Assembly (NCBI GenBank): GCA_958295905.1
Contig: OY282382.1
Coordinates: forward strand, 372,001 to 436,000
Direction: 5' to 3'
Length of the DNA: 64,000 nt
Source of the DNA: an uncultured Vicinamibacterales bacterium
GTDB lineage: Bacteria > Acidobacteriota > Vicinamibacteria > Vicinamibacterales > UBA8438
Under the pieces are notes generated by a model that worked only from the letters and a program-made list of their open reading frames with translations, was not told the DNA's origin and made no database searches. A program made the position numbers and the translations under genes. How positions within the stretch are numbered: the stretch's first letter is position 1; the number at the start of each line of letters is the position of its first letter. Shown here piece by piece: positions 25,871 through 34,894 of the stretch.

Positions 25871-27295
25871 CTACTCCCCGTCGTCGGTCTCGAGACGCTG
25901 CAGCGTCTCGCCCGCGAGATACCGCTCGTACTGCTCGTCGGTCATGAACGCGACGTCCGTCCAGCCGTGGCCCATCTCGTCCATGGTCCGCGACCCCCAG
26001 CCGACCCACGCGGAGGGGTCGGGGTTGTGCCGGTTCTTGGCGGTGTTGTCGTGCCAGGACACCGTGCGCAGGATCGTGCCCTTGGGAAACACGTGCGGCT
26101 TCTCGTAGGCGTAGACGATCTGCCAAGTCTGCTCGTAGTTGACGACGTCGGTCAGCACCTCGCGGCGGCCGTCGACGTGGATCGCCTCGAGGAGCATCCG
26201 CTTGCCCCGGAAGTGCATGTGGGGCTGGAAGCTGAGAATCAGCGCCGCCTGCGGCAGCGGCCAGAACCGCTCGTGGCGCGCGACGGTATGGGGCGGAATG
26301 CTCAGGAGGGCGACGCCGTTCAGGGTGTTGTCGTCGATGAGAAGCCCGGTCGGCATCCGGTCCGCGTGGAGGTCGAGGTCGTGCCCCGCGGCGAGGAGCC
26401 GGTCCTCGACCGCCTCGCGGTTCAGCTTCCAGTCGTGGCCGATGCCGGTGCGGATGCGGTGGGCGGTGACGATCAGCTCGGGAACCTGCCCCTTGGGGTA
26501 GAACTTGACGCCGACCTTCTGCCGGTCGATGGTCTCCTCGCCCCACGGGTGGTAATGCGGGGCGAACCGGAACAGCCCCCCCGCCGGCAGCTTCCGCCCC
26601 GTGCCGTCGGGATAGTACTGGCCGGTGCTGCCCATGGCGTACTCGATGAGGTCGATCTCGCGGGTGTTCGACCCCATCCCGAGCCGGAACTCCCCGCGGT
26701 CCTCCACCGTCTCCGGCACACTGACGTACACGTGCGAGTGGTGCACGCAGCAGTAGGCCTCGGGGATGATCTGCACCCATTTCACGTAGCGGTCCTCGGT
26801 CAGCCCCGGATCGACGATCTCGGATGGATAGAAGTCGGGGCCCTCGGCCGGAATCTCGAAGCCCTTCTCCATCTGGACCACCAGGTCGGGCTCGCCGTAG
26901 GTCCACTCGTTCAGGCTCGCGAACTCGAGCGGCGGCGGCGCGTCGGCCGGATTGCCGCGCGGCGCCCCGGCCGCCACCCATTCCACGATGGTGGCGATCT
27001 CGGCGTCGCTCAGCGAGGGGTCGGCGACGTACTTGCCGATGCTCCGGTCGAGGTGCCACGGCGGCATCTGGCGGGCGGCGACGCGGTCGCGAATCGCCCG
27101 CGCCCAGGGCCGGGTCTCCTCGTAGGTCAGCAGCGACATCGGGGCCCCGGTGCCCGGCCGGTGGCACTTCTGGCACGAGCGCTGCAGCAGGGGCAGCACG
27201 TCGCGGGTGAAGGTGGCGCCGTCCCCGGACTGGCCCGCGGCGGCGAAGTTCGGGCTGAAGAAACCGGCCGCGAGGACGATGGCGGCGACGCGCAT
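25871..27295 (-). CDS. exported c-haem protein with copper monooxygenase-like C-terminal region
   Basis: A 474-residue secreted protein. After a signal peptide, residues about 30-115 form a cytochrome c domain with CQKCH (haem), 'AARQMPPWH' and 'LSDAEIATIVEWVAAGAP'. The following part has clustered His (CCVHHSHVYV, HYHPWGE, HMHFRG) in the pattern of copper type II ascorbate-dependent monooxygenases such as PHM, where they bind two coppers. The combination is common in Acidobacteria and Planctomycetes, with unknown substrate. A GGAGGTC ribosome site precedes ATG 27293-27295. It is monocistronic as far as can be seen. Confidence 0.8.
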   Translation of the reverse strand: MRVAAIVLAAGFFSPNFAAAGQSGDGATFTRDVLPLLQRSCQKCHRPGTGAPMSLLTYEETRPWARAIRDRVAARQMPPWHLDRSIGKYVADPSLSDAEIATIVEWVAAGAPRGNPADAPPPLEFASLNEWTYGEPDLVVQMEKGFEIPAEGPDFYPSEIVDPGLTEDRYVKWVQIIPEAYCCVHHSHVYVSVPETVEDRGEFRLGMGSNTREIDLIEYAMGSTGQYYPDGTGRKLPAGGLFRFAPHYHPWGEETIDRQKVGVKFYPKGQVPELIVTAHRIRTGIGHDWKLNREAVEDRLLAAGHDLDLHADRMPTGLLIDDNTLNGVALLSIPPHTVARHERFWPLPQAALILSFQPHMHFRGKRMLLEAIHVDGRREVLTDVVNYEQTWQIVYAYEKPHVFPKGTILRTVSWHDNTAKNRHNPDPSAWVGWGSRTMDEMGHGWTDVAFMTDEQYERYLAGETLQRLETDDGE

Positions 27296-27682
27296 GGCGA
27301 TGACCTCCGGGAATGATGCAACCGAGCCGATGTCGTTCAGTCTAGTGGACTCCGCCGCCTAAATCCATACGGAGCCCGCGACGCCGGCCCTTGGCGCACC
27401 CTAAGATCCCTAGATCGGGTCTGGATCGGCGCCAGCGCCCGGCCCGCACGCCCGCGCGGCCTCGCGCGAAGGCGAACCGGCGGCACGGGTCGGCCGGTCC
27501 TCGTTCGGGCGCAATCCGCGCCGCGGCGCGTGGTAGAGTCTTCGTAACTTCGGTTCCCGCCCGCCCGCTCGGTTCGAGCGGGGCAGGCGGCCGATTGCCG
27601 GACCGGGGAGGCCGGTTGCCCCGCCGGTCCGTTCGGGTGTCGGCGGCGGGAATGCGGGGACGCGAAAGGAGCCGGGACCAGG
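27296..27682. other. divergent intergenic region
   Basis: This 387-base stretch lies between a minus-strand and a plus-strand gene and should hold both promoters. I see no convincing promoter pair and no member of the repeat families; an AAAGGAG ribosome site for the next gene is at its right end. Confidence 0.4.
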
Positions 27683-28453
27683 ATGACTGTCCGAGCCGTG
27701 CTGCCCGCGTTGGCGGCGTCCGCGCTGTTCGCCGGACCGTTGGCCGCACCGGCGCTCGCGCAGAACGAGCCGGTGTATCCGGTGTACGACGGCTTCACCG
27801 TCACCGCGGACGGTCTCTACGTGCTTTCGTTCGCCTACTTCAGCCACAACTTCGAGCCGGTGACGGTGCCCGCCGGAACGCAGAACCGGTTCGAGCCGGA
27901 CGACGCCGACCGCGGGCAGCCGACGACCTTCCTGCCGGGGCACCACCGGTTCCAGTGCGTGATGGTCCTCGGCCCCGACTTCGCGGGCGACCTGCGGTGG
28001 ACGGTGGACCATGCCGGCGCCGCGACCGCCACCAGCGAGGACATGCTGCAGTACAACTGGGAGTTCGAGGAGCGCTCGATACGCAACCTGCTGCGCGACG
28101 TCGAGCCGGCCGAAACGCCCCGAGGCGTCTGTCTCAACCGGTCGCCGACGGTCCGTTTCCTGGGGTTGCGAAACGGCCCCGAAGGGGCGCCGCCCGAGGT
28201 GTCGGCTGCGGTCGGCGAGCCGCTGAAGCTGTTCGGCAGCGTCCGCGACGAGGGGCTGCCCCGCGGCGGGGCGCTGGCCGCCCGCTGGCGCATGCTGAGC
28301 GGCCCCGGCGCGGTGGCCTTCAGCGCGCCGGACGAACCGCGCACGCTGGCGTCGTTCGACGCGGCGGGGCGCTACGAGCTCGAGCTGTGGGCCGGCGACG
28401 GCGAGCGTGAGGGGTCCAACCGGGTCGTGGTCACCGTCTCACCCGCGCCGTGA
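27683..28453 (+). CDS. exported protein of unknown function with C-terminal Ig/PKD-like fold
   Basis: A 256-residue protein with signal peptide (cleavage near APALAQN, residue 27). Residues about 30-165 form a beta-rich domain with 'FSHNFEPVTVPAGTQNRFEP' and 'FLPGHHRFQCVMV', which I do not recognise. Residues about 175-255 ('GEPLKLFGSVRDEGLP' to 'RVVVTVSP') look like a PKD/Ig-like domain. There is a good AAAGGAG ribosome site. It is probably a periplasmic or surface protein. Confidence 0.72.
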   Translation: MTVRAVLPALAASALFAGPLAAPALAQNEPVYPVYDGFTVTADGLYVLSFAYFSHNFEPVTVPAGTQNRFEPDDADRGQPTTFLPGHHRFQCVMVLGPDFAGDLRWTVDHAGAATATSEDMLQYNWEFEERSIRNLLRDVEPAETPRGVCLNRSPTVRFLGLRNGPEGAPPEVSAAVGEPLKLFGSVRDEGLPRGGALAARWRMLSGPGAVAFSAPDEPRTLASFDAAGRYELELWAGDGEREGSNRVVVTVSPAP

Positions 28454-28588
28454 GGGCCGGCGCCGCGGCCCGGCGCACGACGCCCCGGAGAGCGGGGGAC
28501 ATGGGAGCACGGTCGCGTGTCCATGCCGGCGTCGGCGTCGCGGCCCGGCGCGACGCCCCGGAGAGCAGATGCCGGAGCCCCCGCGGGT

Positions 28589-30202
28589 TCAGGCGGGTTC
28601 CGCGTCGAACGCGGCGATGTCGCGCTGCTCGGCGCTGATCTCGACGCCGATCAGGTGGACCGAACGGCCCGGCGTGCGGTACTTGTCGGCGTAGCGGCGC
28701 GCCCGGAGCTGCGCCATCGCCGCGGTCTCGTTCGCCGCGGGGGTCTCCCGCGCGGCGCCGCCCGCCTGTGCCGGGTTCATCGAGCGCTCCGTCACCTTGA
28801 ACTCGAAGAGGTACGCGTTCCCGTCAAGCCGCACCGCCAAGTCCAGACGGCCGCGGCTGGTGGCGTCCTCAACCGCCACCCCGTCCACCGCGGCCTGGAA
28901 GAAGGCGTAGAACACGCTCGCCCAGTAACCTTCGTAGCGGGCGATGTCGTTCCTTCGATGCCAGTCGTGCGGGATGCCCGCCAACAGCCGCCGGAACAGC
29001 GCCTCCAGCCCCGTCCAGTCCTCCGCCGCCAGCACCCGGCGCAGCGCCGCCCCGTTGCTTTCCGCACCTTCCGCGCGTCGCCAATCGGGGACCAGCGCGT
29101 CCAGCAGGCTCTCGTTCAGACCTCGCCGTACCTCGCGGTTCGGGTAGCGCAGACGGAACCTCGGAAAGCCGTCCGGGGCCTGGTCTTCCGCCGCAATCGT
29201 CAGGTAGCCGGTCTGGAACAGCAGGGCCTCCGGGGCGATGGCGTCCACGTCGAAGGCCGACAGCAGCGAGGCGCTGGCGTGGACGTTCTCCAGGTCCGGG
29301 GCCGCGAAGCCGCGCCGAAGGAGCGTGTCGATGAGGAACCGCGGCGTGGCCGTCTCGAACCAGTGCGCCTCGAACTCGCGGCTGGCGAAGAGATGCAGGA
29401 TGGCGTAGGGGTTGTACACGCGCTCGCTCCCCCGCCAGTTGTAGCCGTTGTACCACGCGCGGATCCGGCCGCGGTCGAGGCCGGGGAGCTCCGGCGAGAA
29501 CACCGAGTCCAGATCCGCCTCGGTGTAGCCGCAGACCGCCGAGTAGCGCGGGTTCAGGGTGAGGTCGGTGAGGAAGTTCAGATCGGAGAACAGACTCACC
29601 TTGCTGAACCTGCTCACCCCCGTGAGAAAGGTGAGCTCCACGTGGGCGTCGCACGCCTTGATCGCGCCGTACAGCCCGCGCAGGTCGTCCAGGTTGGCTT
29701 TCGCGGTCTCCGGCGCGTCCAGGACGTCCAGAATCGGCTTGTCGTATTCGTCCACCAGCACGACCACGCGCCGGCTCGTCCGGCGGTGCAACGCCGCCAG
29801 CAGCCGGGCGAACCGCCCCGGCGCCGTGGCCCCTTCCGAACCCGCCGCCCCCGTCTCGCGTTCGATGTCGCTCAACTGCTCGGCGACGCGCGCCAGCAGC
29901 GCGCCCGGCCGCCGGTAGTTGCCGCCGGCGAAGTCCAGCCGCACCACCGGGTGGCGCTTCGACCAGTCCCAGGCGCCGTGGACGGCCAAGCCCCGGAACA
30001 GCTTCTCGGCGCCCTCGTACAGCTCCTTGACGGTGTCCAGGAACAGGCTCTTGCCGAAGCGCCGCGGGCGCGAGAGGAAGTAGTGCTTGCCGGCGTCGTC
30101 CGCGAGCCGGCGGGCGTAGGCGGTCTTGTCGACGTAGTAGTAGCCCTCCTCGCGAATCTGCCGGAAAGTCTGGATGCCGGCGGGAAGCCTGCGCCTGTCC
30201 AC
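28589..30202 (-). CDS. AAA-ATPase-like / PDDEXK_9 protein
   Basis: A 537-residue cytoplasmic protein of a widespread family that joins an AAA-ATPase_like domain (about 1-300) to a C-terminal PD-(D/E)XK domain (about 400-537). The P-loop is degenerate: 'LSRPRRFGKSLFLDTV'. 'VVVLVDEYDKPILD' is the Walker B strand, and 'GRLDLAVRLDGNAYLFEFKV' carries the D and ExK of the nuclease core. The family is common in anaerobe and acidobacterial genomes in many copies; it is thought to be mobile or defence related but its function is unproven. The start is a GTG with TATGAT six bases upstream, suggesting a leaderless mRNA. Confidence 0.85.
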   Translation of the reverse strand: MDRRRLPAGIQTFRQIREEGYYYVDKTAYARRLADDAGKHYFLSRPRRFGKSLFLDTVKELYEGAEKLFRGLAVHGAWDWSKRHPVVRLDFAGGNYRRPGALLARVAEQLSDIERETGAAGSEGATAPGRFARLLAALHRRTSRRVVVLVDEYDKPILDVLDAPETAKANLDDLRGLYGAIKACDAHVELTFLTGVSRFSKVSLFSDLNFLTDLTLNPRYSAVCGYTEADLDSVFSPELPGLDRGRIRAWYNGYNWRGSERVYNPYAILHLFASREFEAHWFETATPRFLIDTLLRRGFAAPDLENVHASASLLSAFDVDAIAPEALLFQTGYLTIAAEDQAPDGFPRFRLRYPNREVRRGLNESLLDALVPDWRRAEGAESNGAALRRVLAAEDWTGLEALFRRLLAGIPHDWHRRNDIARYEGYWASVFYAFFQAAVDGVAVEDATSRGRLDLAVRLDGNAYLFEFKVTERSMNPAQAGGAARETPAANETAAMAQLRARRYADKYRTPGRSVHLIGVEISAEQRDIAAFDAEPA

Positions 30203-30208
30203 GGCGGC

Positions 30209-30214
30209 ATCATA
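30209..30214 (-). promoter_or_regulatory. -10-like box for the ATPase/PDDEXK gene
   Basis: TATGAT (five of six consensus bases) on the minus strand ends six bases before GTG 30200-30202. No ribosome site is present. Leaderless transcription is inferred. Confidence 0.4.
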
Positions 30215-30320
30215 CTGGCGGTTGCCGCCGGTCGGACCGGCGGTCTACAATTCACCGGTTCCCAGCGTGTCGGGATTCGCCTCGCCCGACCGGGCGCGTG
30301 GCGGTCGGGGAGACGGACGA

Positions 30321-30408
30321 CGTTCCGGTTGCCGCTGCTGACGGAACGCCGCGGTGATGGAGGCGTTTCGCGTGGCGAAACGTTCCGGTTACCGCGGCTG
30401 ACGGAGCC
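30321..30408. repeat. 60-base direct repeat with small palindrome
   Basis: CGTTCCGGTTGCCGCTGCTG at 30321 recurs as CGTTCCGGTTACCGCGGCTG at 30381, both followed by ACGGA. Between them GTTTCGCGTGGCGAAAC folds as a short hairpin related to the REP loop. The gap between the divergent genes (30203-30497) contains nothing else recognisable. Confidence 0.6.
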
Positions 30409-30497
30409 TGCCGGATCACGCCGCCACGGGGGCGGCGCAGCGGCAGGCCTGCATCGAGCGGGCGGCCGAGGCCGGCAGGATCCCAGGAAAGGACTCC

Positions 30498-32006
30498 GTG
30501 CGCGTATTCATCGTCAACCCCAGCCATTTCTCGTTCGGCGTAGCCGTCATCACCCCCCGGTGGCTGTACGTGCTCGCGGCGGCGACGCCCCGCAAGTGGG
30601 GCGATCCAATCCTGGTCGACGAGTGTCTCGAACCGTTCGACGACAGCCGGATCGAGCCCGGCGACGTCGTCGGCATCGGCATCCACACCGGCAACGCCCT
30701 CGTCGGCTATGCGCTCGGCCGGCGGGCGCGCGAGCGCGGGGCGTGGGTGGCGTACGGCGGCATCCACGCGACGCTGTATCCGGAAGAGGCGCACGAGCGG
30801 GGCGGCGCCCATGCCGTGGTCAAGGGCGACGGCGACGTCGCCTGGGGCGCCGTCATTGAGGACTGCGCCAAGGGCGGGCCGCAGCGCATCTACGACGCCG
30901 GACAGGTCGACGCCGGCGTGTTCAAGCCCGCGCGCTGGGACCTGCTGAAGCGCGAGAACTACATGTGGGCGTCGGTCCAGACCGTGCGGGGGTGCCCCAA
31001 ACACTGCTCGTTCTGCTCGGTGTGGCGCACCGACGGGCAGAAGCCGCGCCAGCGGCCGGTGAACCCCGTCGTCGAGGAGATCGTCGAGCTGCGGCGCATG
31101 GGGTTCCGGTTCGTCGCCCTCGCCGACGACAACTTCTATCCCGTCACCCTCGAAGACCTCCGGATGGCCGACCGGCGCGAGGACAAGACCCGCTACAACC
31201 AGTTGAAGGCCCTGCGGGACGAGCGCTTCGAACTGATGGCCCAGATGGAGAAACTGCCGAGCGATCTGGTGTTCTACACCCAGATCACGATGGAGGCGGC
31301 CGAGGACCCCGAGTTCCTCAAGGCGATGCGCAAGGCCCGCATTCTCGGCGCGCTGGTCGGCGTTGAGGCGGTCACCCCCGACGGCCTGAAGGACGTCTAC
31401 AAGGAGTTCAATCTCGCCGGCGAGGAGCTCGTCGAGCGGCTGAAGCTGTTCAAGGCGCACGGCGTGCACGTCCTGGGTTCGTTCATCTTCGGGCTCCCGA
31501 GCGACCGCCCGGCCACCTTCGAGGCCACGCTGGATCTGGCGCGCCGGGCCGACATCACGTTCGCGCAGTTCGTGACCCTGACGCCGTTCCCGGGCACCCT
31601 CGACTTCGACCGGTGGGAGCAGGACAACGCGGAGAACATGCCGCACGTCGACGGCATCCCCGTCTCGCGCCACTGGCTCATCCCCCAGTCGCGACGGCCC
31701 AAGCTGATGACCCCCCACCCGGTGATGTCGGGCGAGGAGATCCGCGTCCACACCCAGGCCGTCTGGGACCACTTCTACAGCGTCAGGGAGGCTTGGCGCC
31801 GCTCGGCGGTCCTGAAGTCGCTGAAGGGCCGTCTCGCCTTCCTCCTGGTGTCCAAGCTCTACCGGCAGATGTTCGCCAACACCGGCCTGTCCACCGACAG
31901 CGCCCGCGTGTCGAGGTCGACCCGGTGGGCCCGTCTGATGGCCAAGCCCGCCCACCGGCTCTTCGCCGCCCGGCCCATGCCCGACCTGCAGGCGCCCGCG
32001 CCGTAG
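30498..32006 (+). CDS. B12-binding-domain radical SAM protein
   Basis: A 502-residue cytoplasmic enzyme. Residues about 1-130 form a cobalamin-binding Rossmann domain ('GDVVGIGIHTGNALVGYAL', 'VAYGGIHATLYPEEA'). The radical SAM cluster motif is CPKHCSFC with C166, C170 and C173 (CX3CX2C), followed by a TIM-barrel core ('FVALADDNFYPVTLEDL', 'VGVEAVTPDGLKDVYKEFN'). The architecture matches the BchE/HpnJ/HpnP-type class B methylase and cyclase group; the reaction is unknown. The GTG start has GGAAAGGA upstream. A 59-residue membrane protein gene follows. Confidence 0.87.
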   Translation: MRVFIVNPSHFSFGVAVITPRWLYVLAAATPRKWGDPILVDECLEPFDDSRIEPGDVVGIGIHTGNALVGYALGRRARERGAWVAYGGIHATLYPEEAHERGGAHAVVKGDGDVAWGAVIEDCAKGGPQRIYDAGQVDAGVFKPARWDLLKRENYMWASVQTVRGCPKHCSFCSVWRTDGQKPRQRPVNPVVEEIVELRRMGFRFVALADDNFYPVTLEDLRMADRREDKTRYNQLKALRDERFELMAQMEKLPSDLVFYTQITMEAAEDPEFLKAMRKARILGALVGVEAVTPDGLKDVYKEFNLAGEELVERLKLFKAHGVHVLGSFIFGLPSDRPATFEATLDLARRADITFAQFVTLTPFPGTLDFDRWEQDNAENMPHVDGIPVSRHWLIPQSRRPKLMTPHPVMSGEEIRVHTQAVWDHFYSVREAWRRSAVLKSLKGRLAFLLVSKLYRQMFANTGLSTDSARVSRSTRWARLMAKPAHRLFAARPMPDLQAPAP

Positions 32007-32027
32007 CGGGGGTAGCCGGTTCGATGG

Positions 32028-32033
32028 TACACT
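32028..32033 (+). promoter_or_regulatory. extended -10-like box for the small membrane protein
   Basis: TGGTACACT (TGn plus TACACT) ends seven bases before GTG 32041; no ribosome site is present. A leaderless transcript is inferred. Confidence 0.35.
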
Positions 32034-32040
32034 TTGGTGC

Positions 32041-32220
32041 GTGGTCGAAACCCTCACCGCCGTTGCGGCCGTGGTCGGCGCCGTCGGGTCCCTCGCGGCA
32101 GGCGCCGGCGTGCTGGTCGTCAACGGCAAACTCGACAGACTCACCGGCCGCGTTGACGCCGTCGAGTCAACGCTGCAGACCCTCATGGTGGGCCTGATCG
32201 GCCGCTCGGACACGAAGTAG
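32041..32220 (+). CDS. 59-residue small membrane protein
   Basis: The frame GTG 32041 to TAG 32218-32220 encodes 59 residues: one hydrophobic segment (ETLTAVAAVVGAVGSLAAGA then GVLVV), and a short amphipathic helix 'KLDRLTGRVDAVESTLQTL' with heptad spacing, ending GRSDTK. This is the layout of small holin-like or phage-shock-like membrane proteins, but no family is recognised. It begins 34 bases after the radical SAM gene on the same strand. Confidence 0.5.
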   Translation: MVETLTAVAAVVGAVGSLAAGAGVLVVNGKLDRLTGRVDAVESTLQTLMVGLIGRSDTK

Positions 32221-32229
32221 ACGGCTACG

Positions 32230-32291
32230 CCGAGACTCCTGCGCGACCGGCGGTCGCGTTGGGAGTTTCGGATTACCGCCCAACCAAACCC
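32230..32291. repeat. REP-like repeat, short diverged copy
   Basis: A truncated copy of the dispersed hairpin family with 'GACCGGCGGTCGCG', 'GGGAGTTTCGG' and the tail 'CCGCCCAACCAAACCCTGC'. It lies between convergent genes and may also terminate transcription. Confidence 0.45.
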
Positions 32292-32293
32292 TG

Positions 32294-34690
32294 CTAACGC
32301 GGTCCCGACGTCCGCGCGGATGCGCCCGGCCGCAGGTGCTCGAGGATGAAGTCGAACATCTTCTGGCGCAGGTGGGCGTTCAGGTCGGGATCGGTGATGC
32401 CGTGCCGTGAGCGCGGATACAGCATCATGTCGAACTGCTTGCCGGCCTTCTGCAGCTCGTAGGCGAACTGCAGGGTGTTCTGCAGGTGGACGTTGTCGTC
32501 CATGGTGCCGTGGACGAGCAGCAGGGCGCCGTGGAGGTCGGCGGCGTTGAAGCGGGGCGAGCTCGCCCGGTAGCCGTCGGGGTTGTTCTGCGGCGTCCGC
32601 ATGTAGCGCTCGGTGTAGATGGTGTCGTAATCGCGCCAGTCGGTCACCGTGCCCCCGGCGATGCCCATGGCGAAGCTCTCGCTGTGGGTCAGCGCATAGC
32701 TGGTCATGAAGCCGCCGTAGCTCCAGCCCTCGATGCCGATGCGGGCCGCGTCGACCCACGGCTGCTGCCGCAGCCACGCCACCCCGTCCTCGATGTCGGC
32801 GAGCTCCTGCTTGCCGAACTGCTGGTAGACCGGCCAGGTCGACACCGCGCCCTTGCCGCTCGCGGTGCGGTTGTCCAGGACCCAGACGACAATGCCGTGC
32901 TGCGCCAGAAGCTGGTAGAACATGCCGGCGGCGCCGCCCCAGCGGTTCCGCACCTGCTGGGCGTGGGGGCCGCCGTAGGTGTGCTGGAACACCGGGTAGC
33001 GGCGCGCGGGATCGAAGTCGGGGGGCCGGATCAGCATCGCCTCCATGACGAACCCGTCCCGCGCGGTCACCTGCAGGAACTCGGGGCTCGACCGCCGGTA
33101 GTCGTCGAGGGCGGGGACGCGGTTCTCGGCGATCACCCGGGTCTCGGCGCCGTCGGCCGCGTGCAGGCGCACCTGGGGCGGGGTCTCGACGTCGCTCCAC
33201 GTGTCGAGATAGCGGGTGAAGCCGGGGCTGAAACGGGCGCGGTGGGTGCCGGGACGCTCGGACAGCCGCGTCGGGTCCGCGCCGTCGAGCTTGACGCGGT
33301 AGACGTCGCCGCCGATGGGGCTGCGGCGGGTGCCGGAGAAGTACACCCACCCCGATTCCTCGTCGACGCCGTGCAGGGTGCGCAGCTCCCACTCGCCGTC
33401 GGTGACCTGCCTGACGAGGGCGCCGTCGGCCTGGTAGTGGTACAGGTGCTTCCACCCCGAGCGCTCGCTGAGCCACAGGAACGTCCCGTCCTCGAGCCAC
33501 CGGGGGTCGCCGTTGACGGAGACCCAGGCCGGGCTGGTCTCGCGGAAGAGCTGCGTCATCCCGCCGGTGCCGGGCTCGGCGAGGTTCAGGTCGAGCCAGG
33601 TCTGCTCGCGGTTCTGCACCTGGAAGACGACCTGATCGCCGCCGGGCGTCCATCCCGCCGAGACCAGCAGCATGTCGGTCGGGGTGTAGCGATCGAGGTC
33701 GACCCAGGTCGTCCCGCCGCCCGCGGCGGGCACGACGCCGAGCCGCACCAGCGGGTTGCGGTCGCCGGCCTTGGGGTAGTTGGTCTGCTCCAGGCCGAGC
33801 CGGTAGGGCAGGTGGTCGACCACCGTGAACGCCTGGACGGGGCTCTCGTCGGTCTGCAGATAGGCGAGCCGCGACGAGTCGGGGCTCCACCAGAAACCCT
33901 TGAAGTTGCCGCGGCCGTAGATCTCCTCCTGGTACACCCAGTCGAGCTCGCCGTTGAGCAACTGCACGCCGTCGCCGCCCTCGGTGAGCGCCCACTCGCG
34001 GCCGGTGGCCACATCCACGACGGAGAGGTCGTAGTCGCGGACGAAAGCCACCATCCGGCCGTCGGGACTGAACGCGGGCATCGATTCCGCGGCGGGGCCG
34101 CGGGTCAGCCGCCGCACCCGCACCTCGTCGGCGCTGCGCCGGTCGAGGTGGTAGAGGTCGCTGGAGACGTTCATGACCGCGGCCGAGTGGTCGGCGTTCC
34201 AGATGAGCCGGGGGCCCCGCGCCGCGCGCCGCGCCGCGGCCGCGCTCATCCCCGGCAGGTCGGCGAGCGCCCGCTCGAGGGCGGCGGCGTCCAGGAACGC
34301 CTCGGCGTCGCCGGTCGCGGCGTTCACCGACAAGAGGTTCATGCGGCCGCTGCCCCGGTCGCGCCCGCGCTGGAGGTAGTGCCCATCATCGATCCAGGCG
34401 AGTCCGGCGGGGGTGTCGCCGCTGAAGTCGACCCGACGGTCGGGGTGGTAGATCGCGTCGATGGTCAGCGGCCGCTGCTGGGCCGTCGCCGATCCGGCGA
34501 ACGACAGCGCCGCGAGGGCCGCGAGCGCGGCGATGCATCCCGCGTGGACGGCGTCGCCCAGCGGACCGGGCGCGATCCGCGGCCGCCTCCGCCCGACCCG
34601 TACCCGCGCCGCGCCCCGCAACGCGGGCGCCTCGCCGGTCTCGGCGCAACGTGCGGTTTCGCTACGGGCTCCTCGATACCAACGGATCAT
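32294..34690 (-). CDS. S9 family dipeptidyl peptidase IV-like protease
   Basis: A 798-residue exported serine peptidase. A signal peptide (hydrophobic core about residues 50-70, 'AALAALAALSFAGSATAQ') is followed by the DPP IV beta-propeller (to about 530) and the alpha/beta-hydrolase domain. Catalytic residues are Ser in GWSYGG (about 656), Asp in MDDN (about 731) and His in SRHG (about 762). The Glu pair 'ELDWVYQEEIYGR' in the propeller binds the substrate N-terminus in DPP IV. It should release X-Pro or X-Ala dipeptides in the periplasm. ATG 34688-34690 has AAGGAGAGG upstream, better than the earlier in-frame ATG. Confidence 0.92.
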   Translation of the reverse strand: MIRWYRGARSETARCAETGEAPALRGAARVRVGRRRPRIAPGPLGDAVHAGCIAALAALAALSFAGSATAQQRPLTIDAIYHPDRRVDFSGDTPAGLAWIDDGHYLQRGRDRGSGRMNLLSVNAATGDAEAFLDAAALERALADLPGMSAAAARRAARGPRLIWNADHSAAVMNVSSDLYHLDRRSADEVRVRRLTRGPAAESMPAFSPDGRMVAFVRDYDLSVVDVATGREWALTEGGDGVQLLNGELDWVYQEEIYGRGNFKGFWWSPDSSRLAYLQTDESPVQAFTVVDHLPYRLGLEQTNYPKAGDRNPLVRLGVVPAAGGGTTWVDLDRYTPTDMLLVSAGWTPGGDQVVFQVQNREQTWLDLNLAEPGTGGMTQLFRETSPAWVSVNGDPRWLEDGTFLWLSERSGWKHLYHYQADGALVRQVTDGEWELRTLHGVDEESGWVYFSGTRRSPIGGDVYRVKLDGADPTRLSERPGTHRARFSPGFTRYLDTWSDVETPPQVRLHAADGAETRVIAENRVPALDDYRRSSPEFLQVTARDGFVMEAMLIRPPDFDPARRYPVFQHTYGGPHAQQVRNRWGGAAGMFYQLLAQHGIVVWVLDNRTASGKGAVSTWPVYQQFGKQELADIEDGVAWLRQQPWVDAARIGIEGWSYGGFMTSYALTHSESFAMGIAGGTVTDWRDYDTIYTERYMRTPQNNPDGYRASSPRFNAADLHGALLLVHGTMDDNVHLQNTLQFAYELQKAGKQFDMMLYPRSRHGITDPDLNAHLRQKMFDFILEHLRPGASARTSGPR

Positions 34691-34894
34691 CGTGCCTCTC
34701 CTTGCGATACGGACCGGACGGTTCCGTACGGGATACACTGGCGCAAGCAACCCCCCGCGGCCGGGAGCACCGGGCTGGATGTCCCGCGCGCGGGGGCGAT
34801 AGACTGCTTGGCAGCCTCGGGGCTGCCGGCAACCGCACGAGTGGCTAGCTTAGCAGACATGTGCGCGGCGACGCGGCGCAGTCGAGGAGGTTCC

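Noticed and set aside
30252-33995. A 1247-codon minus-strand frame spanning the radical SAM gene
   Set aside because: It is antisense to the radical SAM gene and out of frame with the S9 peptidase; the composition is non-protein-like.
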